From NCBI RefSeq assembly GCF_010727325.1, contig NZ_AP022565.1, positions 2,232,001-2,296,000 of the forward strand: a DNA stretch of 64,000 bases, written 5' to 3'. Of the stretch, positions 35,517 to 43,897 are shown piece after piece. The position numbers and the translations under genes were made by a program. Origin of the DNA: Mycolicibacterium alvei (GTDB taxonomy: Bacteria; Actinomycetota; Actinomycetes; Mycobacteriales; Mycobacteriaceae). How positions within the stretch are numbered: position 1 is the stretch's first letter; each line of letters opens with the position of its first letter. Under the pieces are notes generated by a model that worked only from the letters and a program-made list of their open reading frames with translations, did no database searches and was not told the origin of the DNA.

Positions 35517-36209
35517 CATGAGCCAGCGATCCCCGACCTTGTCGAGCGTCACCCGCACGCTCGACGCAGAGTCGGTCGGGCGGTCCTGCCCGACAGTGGT
35601 GGTCTGATTGACGAACACGATGACGACCGCACGGTTCGGCGTCGCTGAGACTGAAGCAGCCCCAGGAATTGTCGCTACTGCGGTGATCTGCTTCTGTTTG
35701 GATCCCGGAATCACGACGTCATCGGTCAGCTGAGCGTAGGAGTCACGGAAGTTCCCGGTCAGCAGATCCCGCGCTGCGGTGAGATCCGCTTCTACATTGT
35801 CCGGCTTGTACGACAGCAGCGCGACAGTCGAATCCTTGGCCACCTGAACGGATTCGACAGCTGCCGCCTCAGAGGCACGGACCGTTGAATCTCGCCATTT
35901 CAGCATTCCCGCGGCGAGCCCGAGCACCAAGATCAGGCCTGGCAGCACCCCATATGCGAGTACGCGGGTCCAGTTGATTCCGCGCTGCGCACTCGAAGCC
36001 TCCGACTCCGCGGCTGCACTGTTACCTCCTGTACCCCCCGCGGCATCACTGTCGTCGTCTGCCGTAGGTAGTACGTCGTCCTGGTCGGTATCCGCGTCCG
36101 TGATGTCATCGGCAACTGGCTCCGCGGTGTCACAGTCAACACTGTCGTCGGCAGCCGCCTCGTCAATAACGGCGTCCAGGTCGGCACGCCGCGTCTTCAG
36201 CTTGATCAC
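35496..36209 (-). CDS. Mce-associated membrane protein
   Basis: A 237-aa protein with an acidic N-terminal cytoplasmic part (about 1-75, rich in Asp, Ala and Thr), one transmembrane helix (VLAYGVLPGLILVLGLAAGML) and a periplasmic NTF2-like domain ending RWLMSGFDPV. This is the architecture of Mam/OMam proteins that stabilise Mce lipid importers. The GTG at 36209 overlaps the upstream gene stop in GTGA; a longer frame upstream is not needed. No mce or yrbE gene lies nearby, so the pair is orphaned. Confidence 0.85.
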   Translation of the reverse strand: MIKLKTRRADLDAVIDEAAADDSVDCDTAEPVADDITDADTDQDDVLPTADDDSDAAGGTGGNSAAAESEASSAQRGINWTRVLAYGVLPGLILVLGLAAGMLKWRDSTVRASEAAAVESVQVAKDSTVALLSYKPDNVEADLTAARDLLTGNFRDSYAQLTDDVVIPGSKQKQITAVATIPGAASVSATPNRAVVIVFVNQTTTVGQDRPTDSASSVRVTLDKVGDRWLMSGFDPV

Positions 36210-36832
36210 GCTACAAACCCCACATTCGATACCTTGACGCCCTCGCCGACCTTCTGCACTGTCATACGCATCCGCCACGATCGGGGCTGTTGTTCCGGCA
36301 CACCGATGTTGGAGGTTTTGACTGTCACCGCAACGATTGCCTGGGCCTCGTCACCCGTGACGGATTCCAGACCCGCGTCGGTAACGGTGCCCACCGACTT
36401 CGATTGCGCCTTTTTCACGACGTCGACGAACGGCTCTGCGCGCTGGCTGAAGTCATCGTGGAATTGACCCGTGGCGGAGTCGAGGATGCGTTGAACATCG
36501 GAGTCGACGTTCTGGTAGTCGATGGTTGTCAGGTTCAGCGCGCCTTGTCTGGCGACCTGCAGGTACAGCTCGCGTTCTTCCTTGGCCTGCTGAGACTGGT
36601 GGGCACGAAAGCCGAGCCAGCCGGTCAGACCACCCAGCGCCACAACCCCGATGAGTCCGGCGATGAGCGCGAGCCGCAGGGGCGAGGTCGCACCCTTGGC
36701 TACCGCCGCGTTGTCAGCAGCGTCGACCTCTGTTCCATCACCGTCGTCAGTAGCGGCGTCGCTGTCTACGACAAGCTCGTCGACGTCGCCGACCCCAGTC
36801 ACCGTCCCGACGGCGTCTGCTTTGTCTGCCAT
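36206..36832 (-). CDS. Mce-associated membrane protein
   Basis: A 208-aa protein: an acidic N-terminus, a transmembrane helix (LALIAGLIGVVALGGLTGWL), then a charged helix and a periplasmic domain with SATGQFHDDFSQR and the C-terminal strand VKVSNVGFVA. It is the upstream partner of the Mam gene at 35496, coupled through GTGA. In Mce operons such pairs sit at the 3' end; here the upstream kilobase is decayed sequence. It may serve an Mce system encoded elsewhere, as OmamA does. Confidence 0.85.
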   Translation of the reverse strand: MADKADAVGTVTGVGDVDELVVDSDAATDDGDGTEVDAADNAAVAKGATSPLRLALIAGLIGVVALGGLTGWLGFRAHQSQQAKEERELYLQVARQGALNLTTIDYQNVDSDVQRILDSATGQFHDDFSQRAEPFVDVVKKAQSKSVGTVTDAGLESVTGDEAQAIVAVTVKTSNIGVPEQQPRSWRMRMTVQKVGEGVKVSNVGFVA

Positions 36833-37831
36833 GTCTGCTCCTTTGCGTCATGGGCCACGTTGGTTGGGCGTGAAGCTTCTGCCCTGCCTGGATGTACGTT
36901 CCGTCGCCGGGTCATACTCGGCGACCGCCTCTTGCCGGATGCGACGGTGGTGCAGTCATCACTGCAGGTGGGGCCGCCAACCCCGGCGGTGACCGGGAAC
37001 CGACCAACCGGGCGATATGCCAGTCGGGCCGCCCTCCCAACTGAAACCCTTGCTCAGCGGCACGCGCACCTCGTTGCTCACACACAACCCGAGGGTGGGG
37101 GCCCGCCTTGCTGAACGCGCCTCACACCGCACGTACTCAGCGACCACTGATACTTCATCGAGACAGTTAATCATATATCGATTTACCGGGGCCAGAACAT
37201 GTCGGTGGAGATGGGGCGCTTCCTCTGCGACGCGAGACCACGCGAGGCCCGCAAGTGTGTTGCTCGCGCTATCAGGAACGACGCTGGCCGACGTCATGAC
37301 GGCACGGATCGGTATCGAGCCCTATGCAGCGGGAGTTCTCGAAAGACGGCACCGCGAACACGCATCGACAACTTCAACGCCTGATCGATGAGATCCCCAC
37401 CGCGTGGGAGACGGGGCGGCTGGCGGCGGCCACGACCAAACGACACCGCGGATTGGTCGAGTTGGCTGGGAATACAACCCTGACCATGATCGCCGGCGTG
37501 CTTCACGAGATATTCGACACGCGTATGACCGCCGCGCTCAAAAGTGCGCAGGACGGCGTGCCGAAAGCGCAGTACAGTCGCCCGGCATCTGTGGCCTCGC
37601 CGTGCAGACGCACCTCACCGCCGAGGAGATGGATCAGTTCGAAGACGAAGTGCGGCGACGGTTCCGACACTTCACCGTCCCTAGTCTTGCAGTGTCGGAT
37701 GGCTTCAGCGGCGAACGTGTCTCCCGCACCGTGGAGGTTCAGGTTGCGGTCGAATCTGCCCTGGATGCTTGAACAATCTCGCGGATCAGTTGCGCCGCAA
37801 CGACCGATAGCCAGGCACCTCGGCGAACTCC
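36833..37831. other. Kilobase without an intact gene
   Basis: No convincing intact coding sequence is seen. The left part (36833-37160) holds the Mam promoter and nothing else recognisable. An ACAGTTA-type element lies at 37161-37180. A broken GntR gene follows at about 37236-37548. From 37600 to 37772 a short frame encodes HLTAEEMDQFEDEVRRRFRH and a tail, possibly the end of another lost gene. The stretch looks like an old deletion junction. Confidence 0.6.
37236..37548 (+). pseudogene. GntR/FadR-type regulator remnant
   Basis: One frame encodes LSGTTLADVMTARIGIEPYA and, after a frameshift at about 37330-37390, another encodes HRGLVELAGNTTLTMIAGV and LHEIFDTRMTAAL. Together these are consecutive parts of the ligand-binding FCD domain of a GntR regulator. 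The DNA-binding domain is missing: only about 75 bases separate the promoter-like element from the FCD part. The gene is not functional. Confidence 0.7.
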
Positions 37832-38440
37832 CTATGCGACATTCGCGAGCATCTGTTGCATTCGGTCGACCTCCGCCTGCTGTTTTCCGACGATCTTCTT
37901 AGCCAGCCCGACGGCATCGACGTTTGCGCCGTCGGCAATCTCGGCGTTGGCAATCTGAATGGCCCCCTGGCCGTGCGCAACCATCGACTGAAGCCACAGA
38001 ACGTCAAAGTCCTGGCCGCTCAACCCTTGCAGCCGAGTCACAGTCAGCTCATCGATGGTGCCTCGCGCCGGGGTAGCAGGGTGATCGGGCACCGAATATG
38101 TACCGGAATCTGCGTTCCACTGGACCAGGAGTGCCTTCATCATTTCGGTCTCCATCGTGCGTGTCGATGTAATGTCGGCCGCCAATTCGACGAGGTCCGA
38201 GTTGGTCGAGCGATCACCAACCAATTCTGAAACCTGCATAGCCTGGTCATGATTGGCGATCATGTTGACCGCAAACGCAGCATCGCCAGCATTCGATCCG
38301 GCCGGCTTGCCAGTGATGACAGGCGTTTCCGATGTCGATTGCGGCTTCTCATCCGGCGTCGAGCCGCTACAGGCCGCCAGGAACGACGTCGCAGCCATGG
38401 CGCTCAGAACGGCCAGCAATCGGAAGATAATGCACCTCAT
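37832..38440 (-). CDS. DUF305 lipoprotein
   Basis: A 202-aa exported protein. The signal peptide ends in a lipobox (LAAC, Cys24), so it is probably a lipoprotein on the outer face of the plasma membrane. The mature part has two DUF305 helical repeats: FAVNMIANHDQAMQVSELV and WLQSMVAHGQGAIQIANAE. DUF305 proteins are ferritin-like helical bundles of unclear function, often linked to metals. The second typical His of each motif (MxxHH) is Asp or Gly here. Confidence 0.88.
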   Translation of the reverse strand: MRCIIFRLLAVLSAMAATSFLAACSGSTPDEKPQSTSETPVITGKPAGSNAGDAAFAVNMIANHDQAMQVSELVGDRSTNSDLVELAADITSTRTMETEMMKALLVQWNADSGTYSVPDHPATPARGTIDELTVTRLQGLSGQDFDVLWLQSMVAHGQGAIQIANAEIADGANVDAVGLAKKIVGKQQAEVDRMQQMLANVA

Positions 38441-38600
38441 CTCAGCAGCTTATCGATCGCACCAGAACCAACGTCATCCAGCGACATCTCGCCCGATCAG
38501 ATGTGATGTAGCTCTTCCAGCCCCTACGTCGCACCAATCTGCGATACCCACCGAACGAACCGATACTCGGCCGGACGGGGACGAGACCTTGCAAAAGTCT

Positions 38601-38612
38601 GACCGATCGGTC
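38601..38612. promoter_or_regulatory. TetR operator palindrome GACCGATCGGTC
   Basis: Perfect 12-base palindrome 12 bases before the TetR start codon, inside the sequence AGTCTGACCGATCGGTCTAA. Such placement over the core promoter or transcript start fits autorepression of the whole TetR-glycosyltransferase-AtpE-glycosyltransferase operon. Confidence 0.7.
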
Positions 38613-38624
38613 TAATCTCAGACC

Positions 38625-39254
38625 ATGCGGTCAGAACGCGCCAAGACGTTTACCGAGCAGGCGCGCCGCCGGCAGATTGTCGAGGGCGCGCTGGAGGTGA
38701 TCGCCGAGCAGGGCTATCCGCAGGCCTCCCTGGCACGCATCGCCGAACACATCGGTATCGCGAAAAGCGCTGTCCTATACCACTTCACCAGCAAGTCCGA
38801 AGTGGTCGAGGCAGTCTTCACCGAGATCTTCACCCGCGGTGTCGCGGCGATCGCGCCCGCCGTCAACGCCGAAACCACCGCGGCGGCAAAATTGTCCGCC
38901 TATATCCGGGCCAATGTCGCGTTCGTCGCCGGTAACCGATCCGCGGCAGTGGCGATGCTCGAACTCATCTCCGGTTACCGCGACGCGAACGGATTGCGGG
39001 TCGACCAAGCCGCGGCCAAAGCCGTCCAAGAGAATCCTCCGACCGGTGACCTGGCCGCTCTCGACCCGCAGAGCATCTTCGCCGAGGGCCTGGAAAGCGG
39101 TGAGTTCCGGGAACTGTCACCGCTGTTCATGAAGAACGTCCTGCGCGGCGCGCTGGACAGTGCAGCGCAGGAGTATGCCCGCGACCCCGACTACGACGTC
39201 ATCACCCATGGCGAAGTGCTCGTCGAGATCTTCGAGAAGGCCACCGCACCGTGA
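38625..39254 (+). CDS. TetR-family transcriptional regulator
   Basis: A 209-aa regulator with N-terminal helix-turn-helix [38 protein letters not shown], and TetR_C-like helical ligand domain. It is the first gene of a four-gene operon; its TGA overlaps the GTG of the first glycosyltransferase in GTGA. The operator at 38601-38612 suggests that it represses its own operon until a ligand binds. The ligand may be a compound modified by the glycosyltransferases (inference). Confidence 0.93.
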   Translation: MRSERAKTFTEQARRRQIVEGALEVIAEQGYPQASLARIAEHIGIAKSAVLYHFTSKSEVVEAVFTEIFTRGVAAIAPAVNAETTAAAKLSAYIRANVAFVAGNRSAAVAMLELISGYRDANGLRVDQAAAKAVQENPPTGDLAALDPQSIFAEGLESGEFRELSPLFMKNVLRGALDSAAQEYARDPDYDVITHGEVLVEIFEKATAP

Positions 39255-40521
39255 CCACCATCGTCATCGCCGCCTTCGGCAGCCGCGGGGATATCGCCCC
39301 GTACACGGGTCTGGCGCGGCGGCTCGCCGAGGAGGGTCACCGCGTCGTTGTCGCGGCGCAGGAGCCCTATCGAGAACTGCTGTCCGCCTCCGGAATCGAA
39401 TTTCGCTCGCTGCCCGGAGACACCGAACGCGCCACCAAGGCCTCACCGGCTGCGCAGGCGTTCGTCGACGGCGCCAGGATGCGACCTTCCCGGGAACTGC
39501 TCGACGAGATGCGCGAGGATCTGCGGCAGCTGGGCCGCGGCCTGATCGAGGCGGCGAAAGATGCAGACCTACTGCTGCTTCCGTCCGTCGCGGCCCTCCT
39601 CGGATACCACGTCGCCGAAGGACTCGGCATCCCCAGCGTTGGGGTGTTGCTCCAACCGACCGCCCCCACCGGCGACTTCCTGCCGTCGGTACTCAGCGCC
39701 CGATCTCTCGGCCGTTGGGGCAACCGGATCGTCGGCCGGCTGGGTGCGCTCGGCGAGAAGCCACACCTGACGCTGATCAACGAGCTACGCACCGAGCTCG
39801 GACTACGCCCGACAACGCTGGCCGGGTACCAAGGCAGGCGCGCAGCCACCTGGCCCGCCCTGCACGGGTTCAGCGAACACGTGGTTCCGCGGCCCGCGGA
39901 CTGGCCGGCGCACCTGCACGTCACGGGCTATTGGTGGCCGTCGGAGCCCGACAACTGGTCTCCGCCAGGCCAACTGGTCGACTTCCTGCAAGCCGGTCCG
40001 CCAGCGGTGTTCGTCGGTCTCGGCAGTACCGCGACGGCGCGGGGACCCGAGCTGTCGGACACCATCAGCTCAGCGCTGCGCACCACCCGCATGAGGGCGG
40101 TGGTGCAGACCGGCTGGGCCGGGCTGCACTGCACCGGCGACGACGTTCTGATGGTCGACGAGCTTCCGCACTCATGGTTGTTTCCGCGGGTCGCGGCGGT
40201 CGTGCACCATTGCGGGGCGGGCACCACCGCAGCGACGCTCCGGGCCGGTGTTCCGTCGATACCCATCACCGGAATTATGGATCAACCGTTTCGGGCGAAG
40301 CGGCTGCGACTCCTGGGCGCCGCACCTGCCGCCCTTCCACGCGCCAACCTGACCGCCTCCGAACTCGCCCTGCCGTCCGCGAGGTATGCGGCGATCCGAC
40401 ATATCGGACACGCGCTCAACAGCTCTCGGCACTGCTCGCCGGTGAGGACGGAGCAGGCATGGCGGCGCGGCGCATCGCCGAACTGCTCAACCGATCACAG
40501 GAGGTTCACCATGGCGAGTGA
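39251..40521 (+). pseudogene. UGT/MGT-type glycosyltransferase with one-base frameshift near the 3' end
   Basis: The N-terminal 373 residues ([51 protein letters not shown]) match GT1-family transferases and the paralogue at 40760. Near 40368-40374 one base appears lost; the C-terminus ([32 protein letters not shown]) continues in the -1 frame and ends at 40521, giving a repaired length of about 423 aa versus 419 in the paralogue. The unrepaired frame instead runs without stop through the atpE-like gene to 40759. It could be a real mutation, recoding, or a sequencing error. Confidence 0.82.
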
Positions 40522-40759
40522 CGCACTGATGGGCAACGCCCTGTTGGCGGGGGCAATCGTGCTGGCCGGTGGGGCAATCGGCGCCGGGATCGGCGACGGA
40601 CTCGCCGGCTCCCAGTTCATCGCCGGTGTAGCGCGCCAGCCGGAAGCCCAAGCACGCTTGTACACACCGTTTTTCATCACCGTGAGCCTCGTGGAGGCAA
40701 CCTTCTTCATCAACATCGCGTTCATGGCGTTGTTCGTGTTCGCCACTCCGGGCGGATAG
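40511..40759 (+). CDS. ATP synthase subunit c paralogue (AtpE-like) inside a glycosyltransferase operon
   Basis: An 82-aa two-helix hairpin closely matching mycobacterial Atp[16 protein letters not shown] in helix 1, the loop [11 protein letters not shown], and [15 protein letters not shown] in helix 2. The proton-carrying Glu is residue 62 (E61 in M. tuberculosis) and Asp29 matches D28. Thr64 replaces Ala63, a bedaquiline-contact position. The ribosome site AGGAGG precedes the ATG. It overlaps the glycosyltransferase end by 11 bases, and its TAG is directly followed by the next ATG. No other ATP synthase subunit is present, so this is not the main atp operon. Confidence 0.93.
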   Translation: MASDALMGNALLAGAIVLAGGAIGAGIGDGLAGSQFIAGVARQPEAQARLYTPFFITVSLVEATFFINIAFMALFVFATPGG

Positions 40760-42019
40760 ATGGCGACCGTCGCGATCATCGCGATCGGCAGTCACGGCGA
40801 TGTGGCGCCGCTGACCGGGGTCGGTGCGCGATTGCAGCGAGCTGGGCATCGCGTGATCGTGGTGGCGTATCAGGCATTCGCCGATCTTGTCACCGCATGT
40901 GGCCTGGAATTTCGCGGACTCGCGGACGATCTCGACGACACCTCGGCCGATCTTGCGGACGTATCGGCGCGCCAAGCGGCGAAGGCCATGGGGGCATTTC
41001 TCTCACCACGCGGCATGCAGGTTCTGGGCGATCGCGTGTTGGCCGCTGTCCGTGACGAATCGCTCGATGCGCTGCTGCTGTCACCGTTCGCAGAACTGGC
41101 CGGCCATCCGCTTGCCGATGCGCTCGATGTTCCCGCCATCGGCGTCCGGTTGCAGCCCTTCTCGGCGACCTCCGACTATCCGCCGGCGGTGCTGGGAGCG
41201 TGGACCGCCGGTCGGTCCGGAAACAGGGCGGCCGCGCGAATCGGTGGGGCGATGATCGACGGGCTGTACGGCAGGGCCGTCAACCACTTTCGCACACAAC
41301 TCGGCCTGCCGAAGGCCTCGGCTCGGTCACTGAGACGACGCCGCAGCGACGCTCGTTGGCCGATCCTCTACGGCTACTCCCCCGCGGTCCTACCGAGGCC
41401 GTCGGACTGGCGACCGGGTATCGAGGTCGTCGGCTACTGGTGGCCGGCCCGCCCGACCGGATGGCAACCGCCGGCCGAGCTGGCGGAGTTCCTCGACGCC
41501 GGCCCGCCGCCGGTCATCATCGGCTTCGGCAGCACGGTCAACAGCAGCGCCGAAGCCCAACGGTTGTCCACGCTTGTGACACAGGCAGTTCGGGCCGCCG
41601 GTGCCCGTGCGGTGATCCAGGCCGGTTGGGCTGGGCTCGATGCCAGCGGGGACGACGTGATCGCGGTCGGCGACGTGCCCCACGACTGGCTGTTCGCTCG
41701 GGCGGCGGCCGTTGTCCACCACTGCGGTGCGGGCACAACCGCGGCCGGACTACGCGCGGGTGTGCCGGCGATCGCGGTACCGGCCGCCTACGGCGACCAA
41801 CCGTTCTGGGCGCGAAGGCTCCTCGCCCTCGGCGTCAGCCCGCAGCCGATTCCGCAACGTCGACTCAGCGCCGACAACCTCGGCTCAGCGATACGCACCG
41901 TGTTGTCAGAAAACGGCTTCCGAGACCGTGCCGCGGAACTGGCTCCACGGGTAGACAGCGACGACGGCGCGGGCCGAGTGGTCGCAGGCGCCGATCGAAT
42001 ACTCAACATCGGGCGATGA
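40760..42019 (+). CDS. UGT/MGT-type glycosyltransferase
   Basis: A 419-aa GT1-family (GT-B fold) transferase with N-terminal VAIIAIGSHGDVAPLTG and the donor-binding C-terminal motif [18 protein letters not shown] followed by YGDQPFWARRL. Relatives add sugars to lipids, glycopeptides or drugs such as rifamycins using nucleotide sugars. It starts on the base after the atpE-like stop and is clearly a duplicate of the gene at 39251, sharing the GYWWP segment and overall length. The acceptor is unknown. Confidence 0.92.
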   Translation: MATVAIIAIGSHGDVAPLTGVGARLQRAGHRVIVVAYQAFADLVTACGLEFRGLADDLDDTSADLADVSARQAAKAMGAFLSPRGMQVLGDRVLAAVRDESLDALLLSPFAELAGHPLADALDVPAIGVRLQPFSATSDYPPAVLGAWTAGRSGNRAAARIGGAMIDGLYGRAVNHFRTQLGLPKASARSLRRRRSDARWPILYGYSPAVLPRPSDWRPGIEVVGYWWPARPTGWQPPAELAEFLDAGPPPVIIGFGSTVNSSAEAQRLSTLVTQAVRAAGARAVIQAGWAGLDASGDDVIAVGDVPHDWLFARAAAVVHHCGAGTTAAGLRAGVPAIAVPAAYGDQPFWARRLLALGVSPQPIPQRRLSADNLGSAIRTVLSENGFRDRAAELAPRVDSDDGAGRVVAGADRILNIGR

Positions 42020-42387
42020 GACATTCACCCAACGGCACGATTGCCGAGGCCTAGTCGCCAGCATCATCTGCCATTAGGTGGCACGAGGATCAGTGGGTTC
42101 CAGATCCGGGAATGAACGTGTTCCAGTTGGTCGATTTGTCAGCGAATCATTCAGCCAGTACCGGCGCCGAAACCTGCCGGAATCACGGGCTAATATATGC
42201 TGCGAACTGCTGCGATGGCGACACCTGAGTTTCAAAAACAGCACACACTTACACATTATTTTGCGAACAATTCGAATATTTTTCGAACGTTTTCAAACTA
42301 TAACCAATAGTGGCCGGAAATTCGATACCTTCTGCTAAATTCATCGCCGGTCAGGGCCGCCCGACCCCATCAGCAAAGGAATCCCGC
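42020..42387. promoter_or_regulatory. AT-rich intergenic region with TTCGAA repeats
   Basis: This 368-base gap contains no recognised gene. Its right half is unusually AT-rich for the window. TTCGAA occurs at 42271-42276 and 42282-42287, 11 bases apart on the same helix face, with a related GCGAACAA at 42263. It must carry the promoter of the porin-like gene; AAAGGA at 42375-42380 is that gene's ribosome site. Confidence 0.5.
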
Positions 42388-43755
42388 TTGCAACTCACAC
42401 TTCGCCCCTACGTCACCGCCGGCATTGCACTGGCCGGTGCCAGCGTCATCGCTGTCAGTCCGATCAGCCCCGTCACACCGTCGCTGCCCGACCTCCAAGT
42501 CCACGCCGCTTCAGCGGCCGTGGAGCTCACCGGCGTCACCAACCCCACCGCCGACCCCATCACGGCGTTGGTCGAGGTCCTCACGGGCACCGCCCAGAAC
42601 GTGGGCGCGATGGGCCAGCAGGTAGTCGGTAACGGCGCGCCCGCCTTGACCCAGGTCATCGCCAACCTGACGGGCTACCTCCAGGCCTACGGCACCGCAC
42701 TCCAGAACACGGGCACTGGACTCGCGAACTGGCAGACCAACAACCAGTGGATGCTGGATTATGCGTACGAGCAGTTCAACGCGGGCCAGATCGGCGACGC
42801 GATCAGCTATGTCGTCTACGCCTTGAGCGGCATACCAACGGCGATGTTCCCGATGCTTGACACCCTGAAGATCCCGGGCGCGATGGCGCAGAATTTCGCA
42901 GATGTGGTGCAGGCCATACCAAGGGCAGTCACGATGATCGGGCTGAGCACCATCGTGGCGGCCCAGGCTCCATTTCATGCGTTTGGTCGTCAGGTGCAAG
43001 GCCTTGTCGACGCGGTGAACGCCGGCGACCCAGTCGCCGCGGCGAACGCGGCGCTGAACATTCCCGCCGCGATGACAGGCGCCCTCCTCGACGAGCTGCT
43101 CAAGCCGTACACCCACGAGGTTTTTACCGGACTTGTCGGCGCTCTGGTGGTGGGCGTCCCCAATATCATCGCGGACGTGCTCAAGCCCCCGGCTTCCCCG
43201 GTCGTACCCGCAGCCGTGGAATCTGCGCCCGGTACCCCTGTGACCGGCCCCGCGGGAGCCGATGCGCTACCTGCCGCGGATATGCCGGCCATCGAGGCCA
43301 GCGTCGCCACGCCCAACGCATTGCCCGCGACCACCGACCAAACGCCCGTGTCTGCCAGACTCGCCAAAGAGCTCACGAGCGGCGTGACCGACACGGTTGA
43401 CAGCATCACCAGCGCCGCTACCTCTGCGTTCGATGCGGTGAAAACCGTGACGTTGAAGGTCGATCCGAAGCCTGCCGCGACCGAGGCGTCCACCCCGGGT
43501 GAAAGTTCCGCGGACACCAGCACTGCCGGCAGCACAGACACCTCAGCCAACGTGGACGCCGACAACGATGCATCGGGTACGTCAAACACCAAGGCCGACA
43601 AGGTATCCAAGAAGGACGCCAGCGAACACAAGCGGCCGGCCCGGCAACAAGCCGGGGCAGATCGTCAGCAGGCACGCCAGGAAGCAAAGAAGGAAGCCAA
43701 GGCCGAGAAGAGTACCGGCGGCAAGCACCGCGCCGACAAGGGCAGCGGCAAGTAA
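42388..43755 (+). CDS. GjpA-like outer membrane porin family protein
   Basis: A 455-aa exported protein. The N-terminus LQLTLRPYVTAGIALAGAS, with a following hydrophobic stretch, is typical of mycobacterial proteins annotated as porin GjpA. The central domain (about 60-290) is rich in Ala, Gly and Asn with amphipathic segments (NLTGYLQAYGTALQNTGTG). The last 170 residues are low-complexity Ser/Thr/Asp followed by a strongly Lys/Arg-rich tail. TTG 42388 is chosen because AAAGGA lies seven bases upstream. Pore function is inferred by similarity only. Confidence 0.75.
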   Translation: MQLTLRPYVTAGIALAGASVIAVSPISPVTPSLPDLQVHAASAAVELTGVTNPTADPITALVEVLTGTAQNVGAMGQQVVGNGAPALTQVIANLTGYLQAYGTALQNTGTGLANWQTNNQWMLDYAYEQFNAGQIGDAISYVVYALSGIPTAMFPMLDTLKIPGAMAQNFADVVQAIPRAVTMIGLSTIVAAQAPFHAFGRQVQGLVDAVNAGDPVAAANAALNIPAAMTGALLDELLKPYTHEVFTGLVGALVVGVPNIIADVLKPPASPVVPAAVESAPGTPVTGPAGADALPAADMPAIEASVATPNALPATTDQTPVSARLAKELTSGVTDTVDSITSAATSAFDAVKTVTLKVDPKPAATEASTPGESSADTSTAGSTDTSANVDADNDASGTSNTKADKVSKKDASEHKRPARQQAGADRQQARQEAKKEAKAEKSTGGKHRADKGSGK

Positions 43756-43855
43756 TTCAACCCGATGTTCCGCACACCGGCACCTGGCAGCAACCGGTCA
43801 TATATTTGCCGATTCGGCTGACAAGTAATTGCCGCTCGAGTTAAATACATCCCGG

Positions 43856-43894
43856 GCCTGCCAATCCGCCGCCGCTCTCGGCGGTTTGGCAGGC
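43856..43894. terminator. Bidirectional terminator hairpin
   Basis: GCCTGCCAA-T-CCGCCG pairs with CGGCGG-T-TTGGCAGGC around a seven-base loop: 15 pairs with one T-T mismatch. It lies between the converging porin-like (plus) and nitronate monooxygenase (minus) genes. Confidence 0.8.
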
Positions 43895-43897
43895 TCA

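Noticed and set aside
37404..37772. Open frame of 122 codons in the decayed region
   Set aside because: Its first half is out of frame with the recognisable GntR fragment; only the last 55 codons look protein-like and they match no family I know.
39160..40370. Alternative frame running along the first glycosyltransferase
   Set aside because: Only the part after about 40371 is protein-like (the displaced C-terminus); before that it is an out-of-frame shadow.
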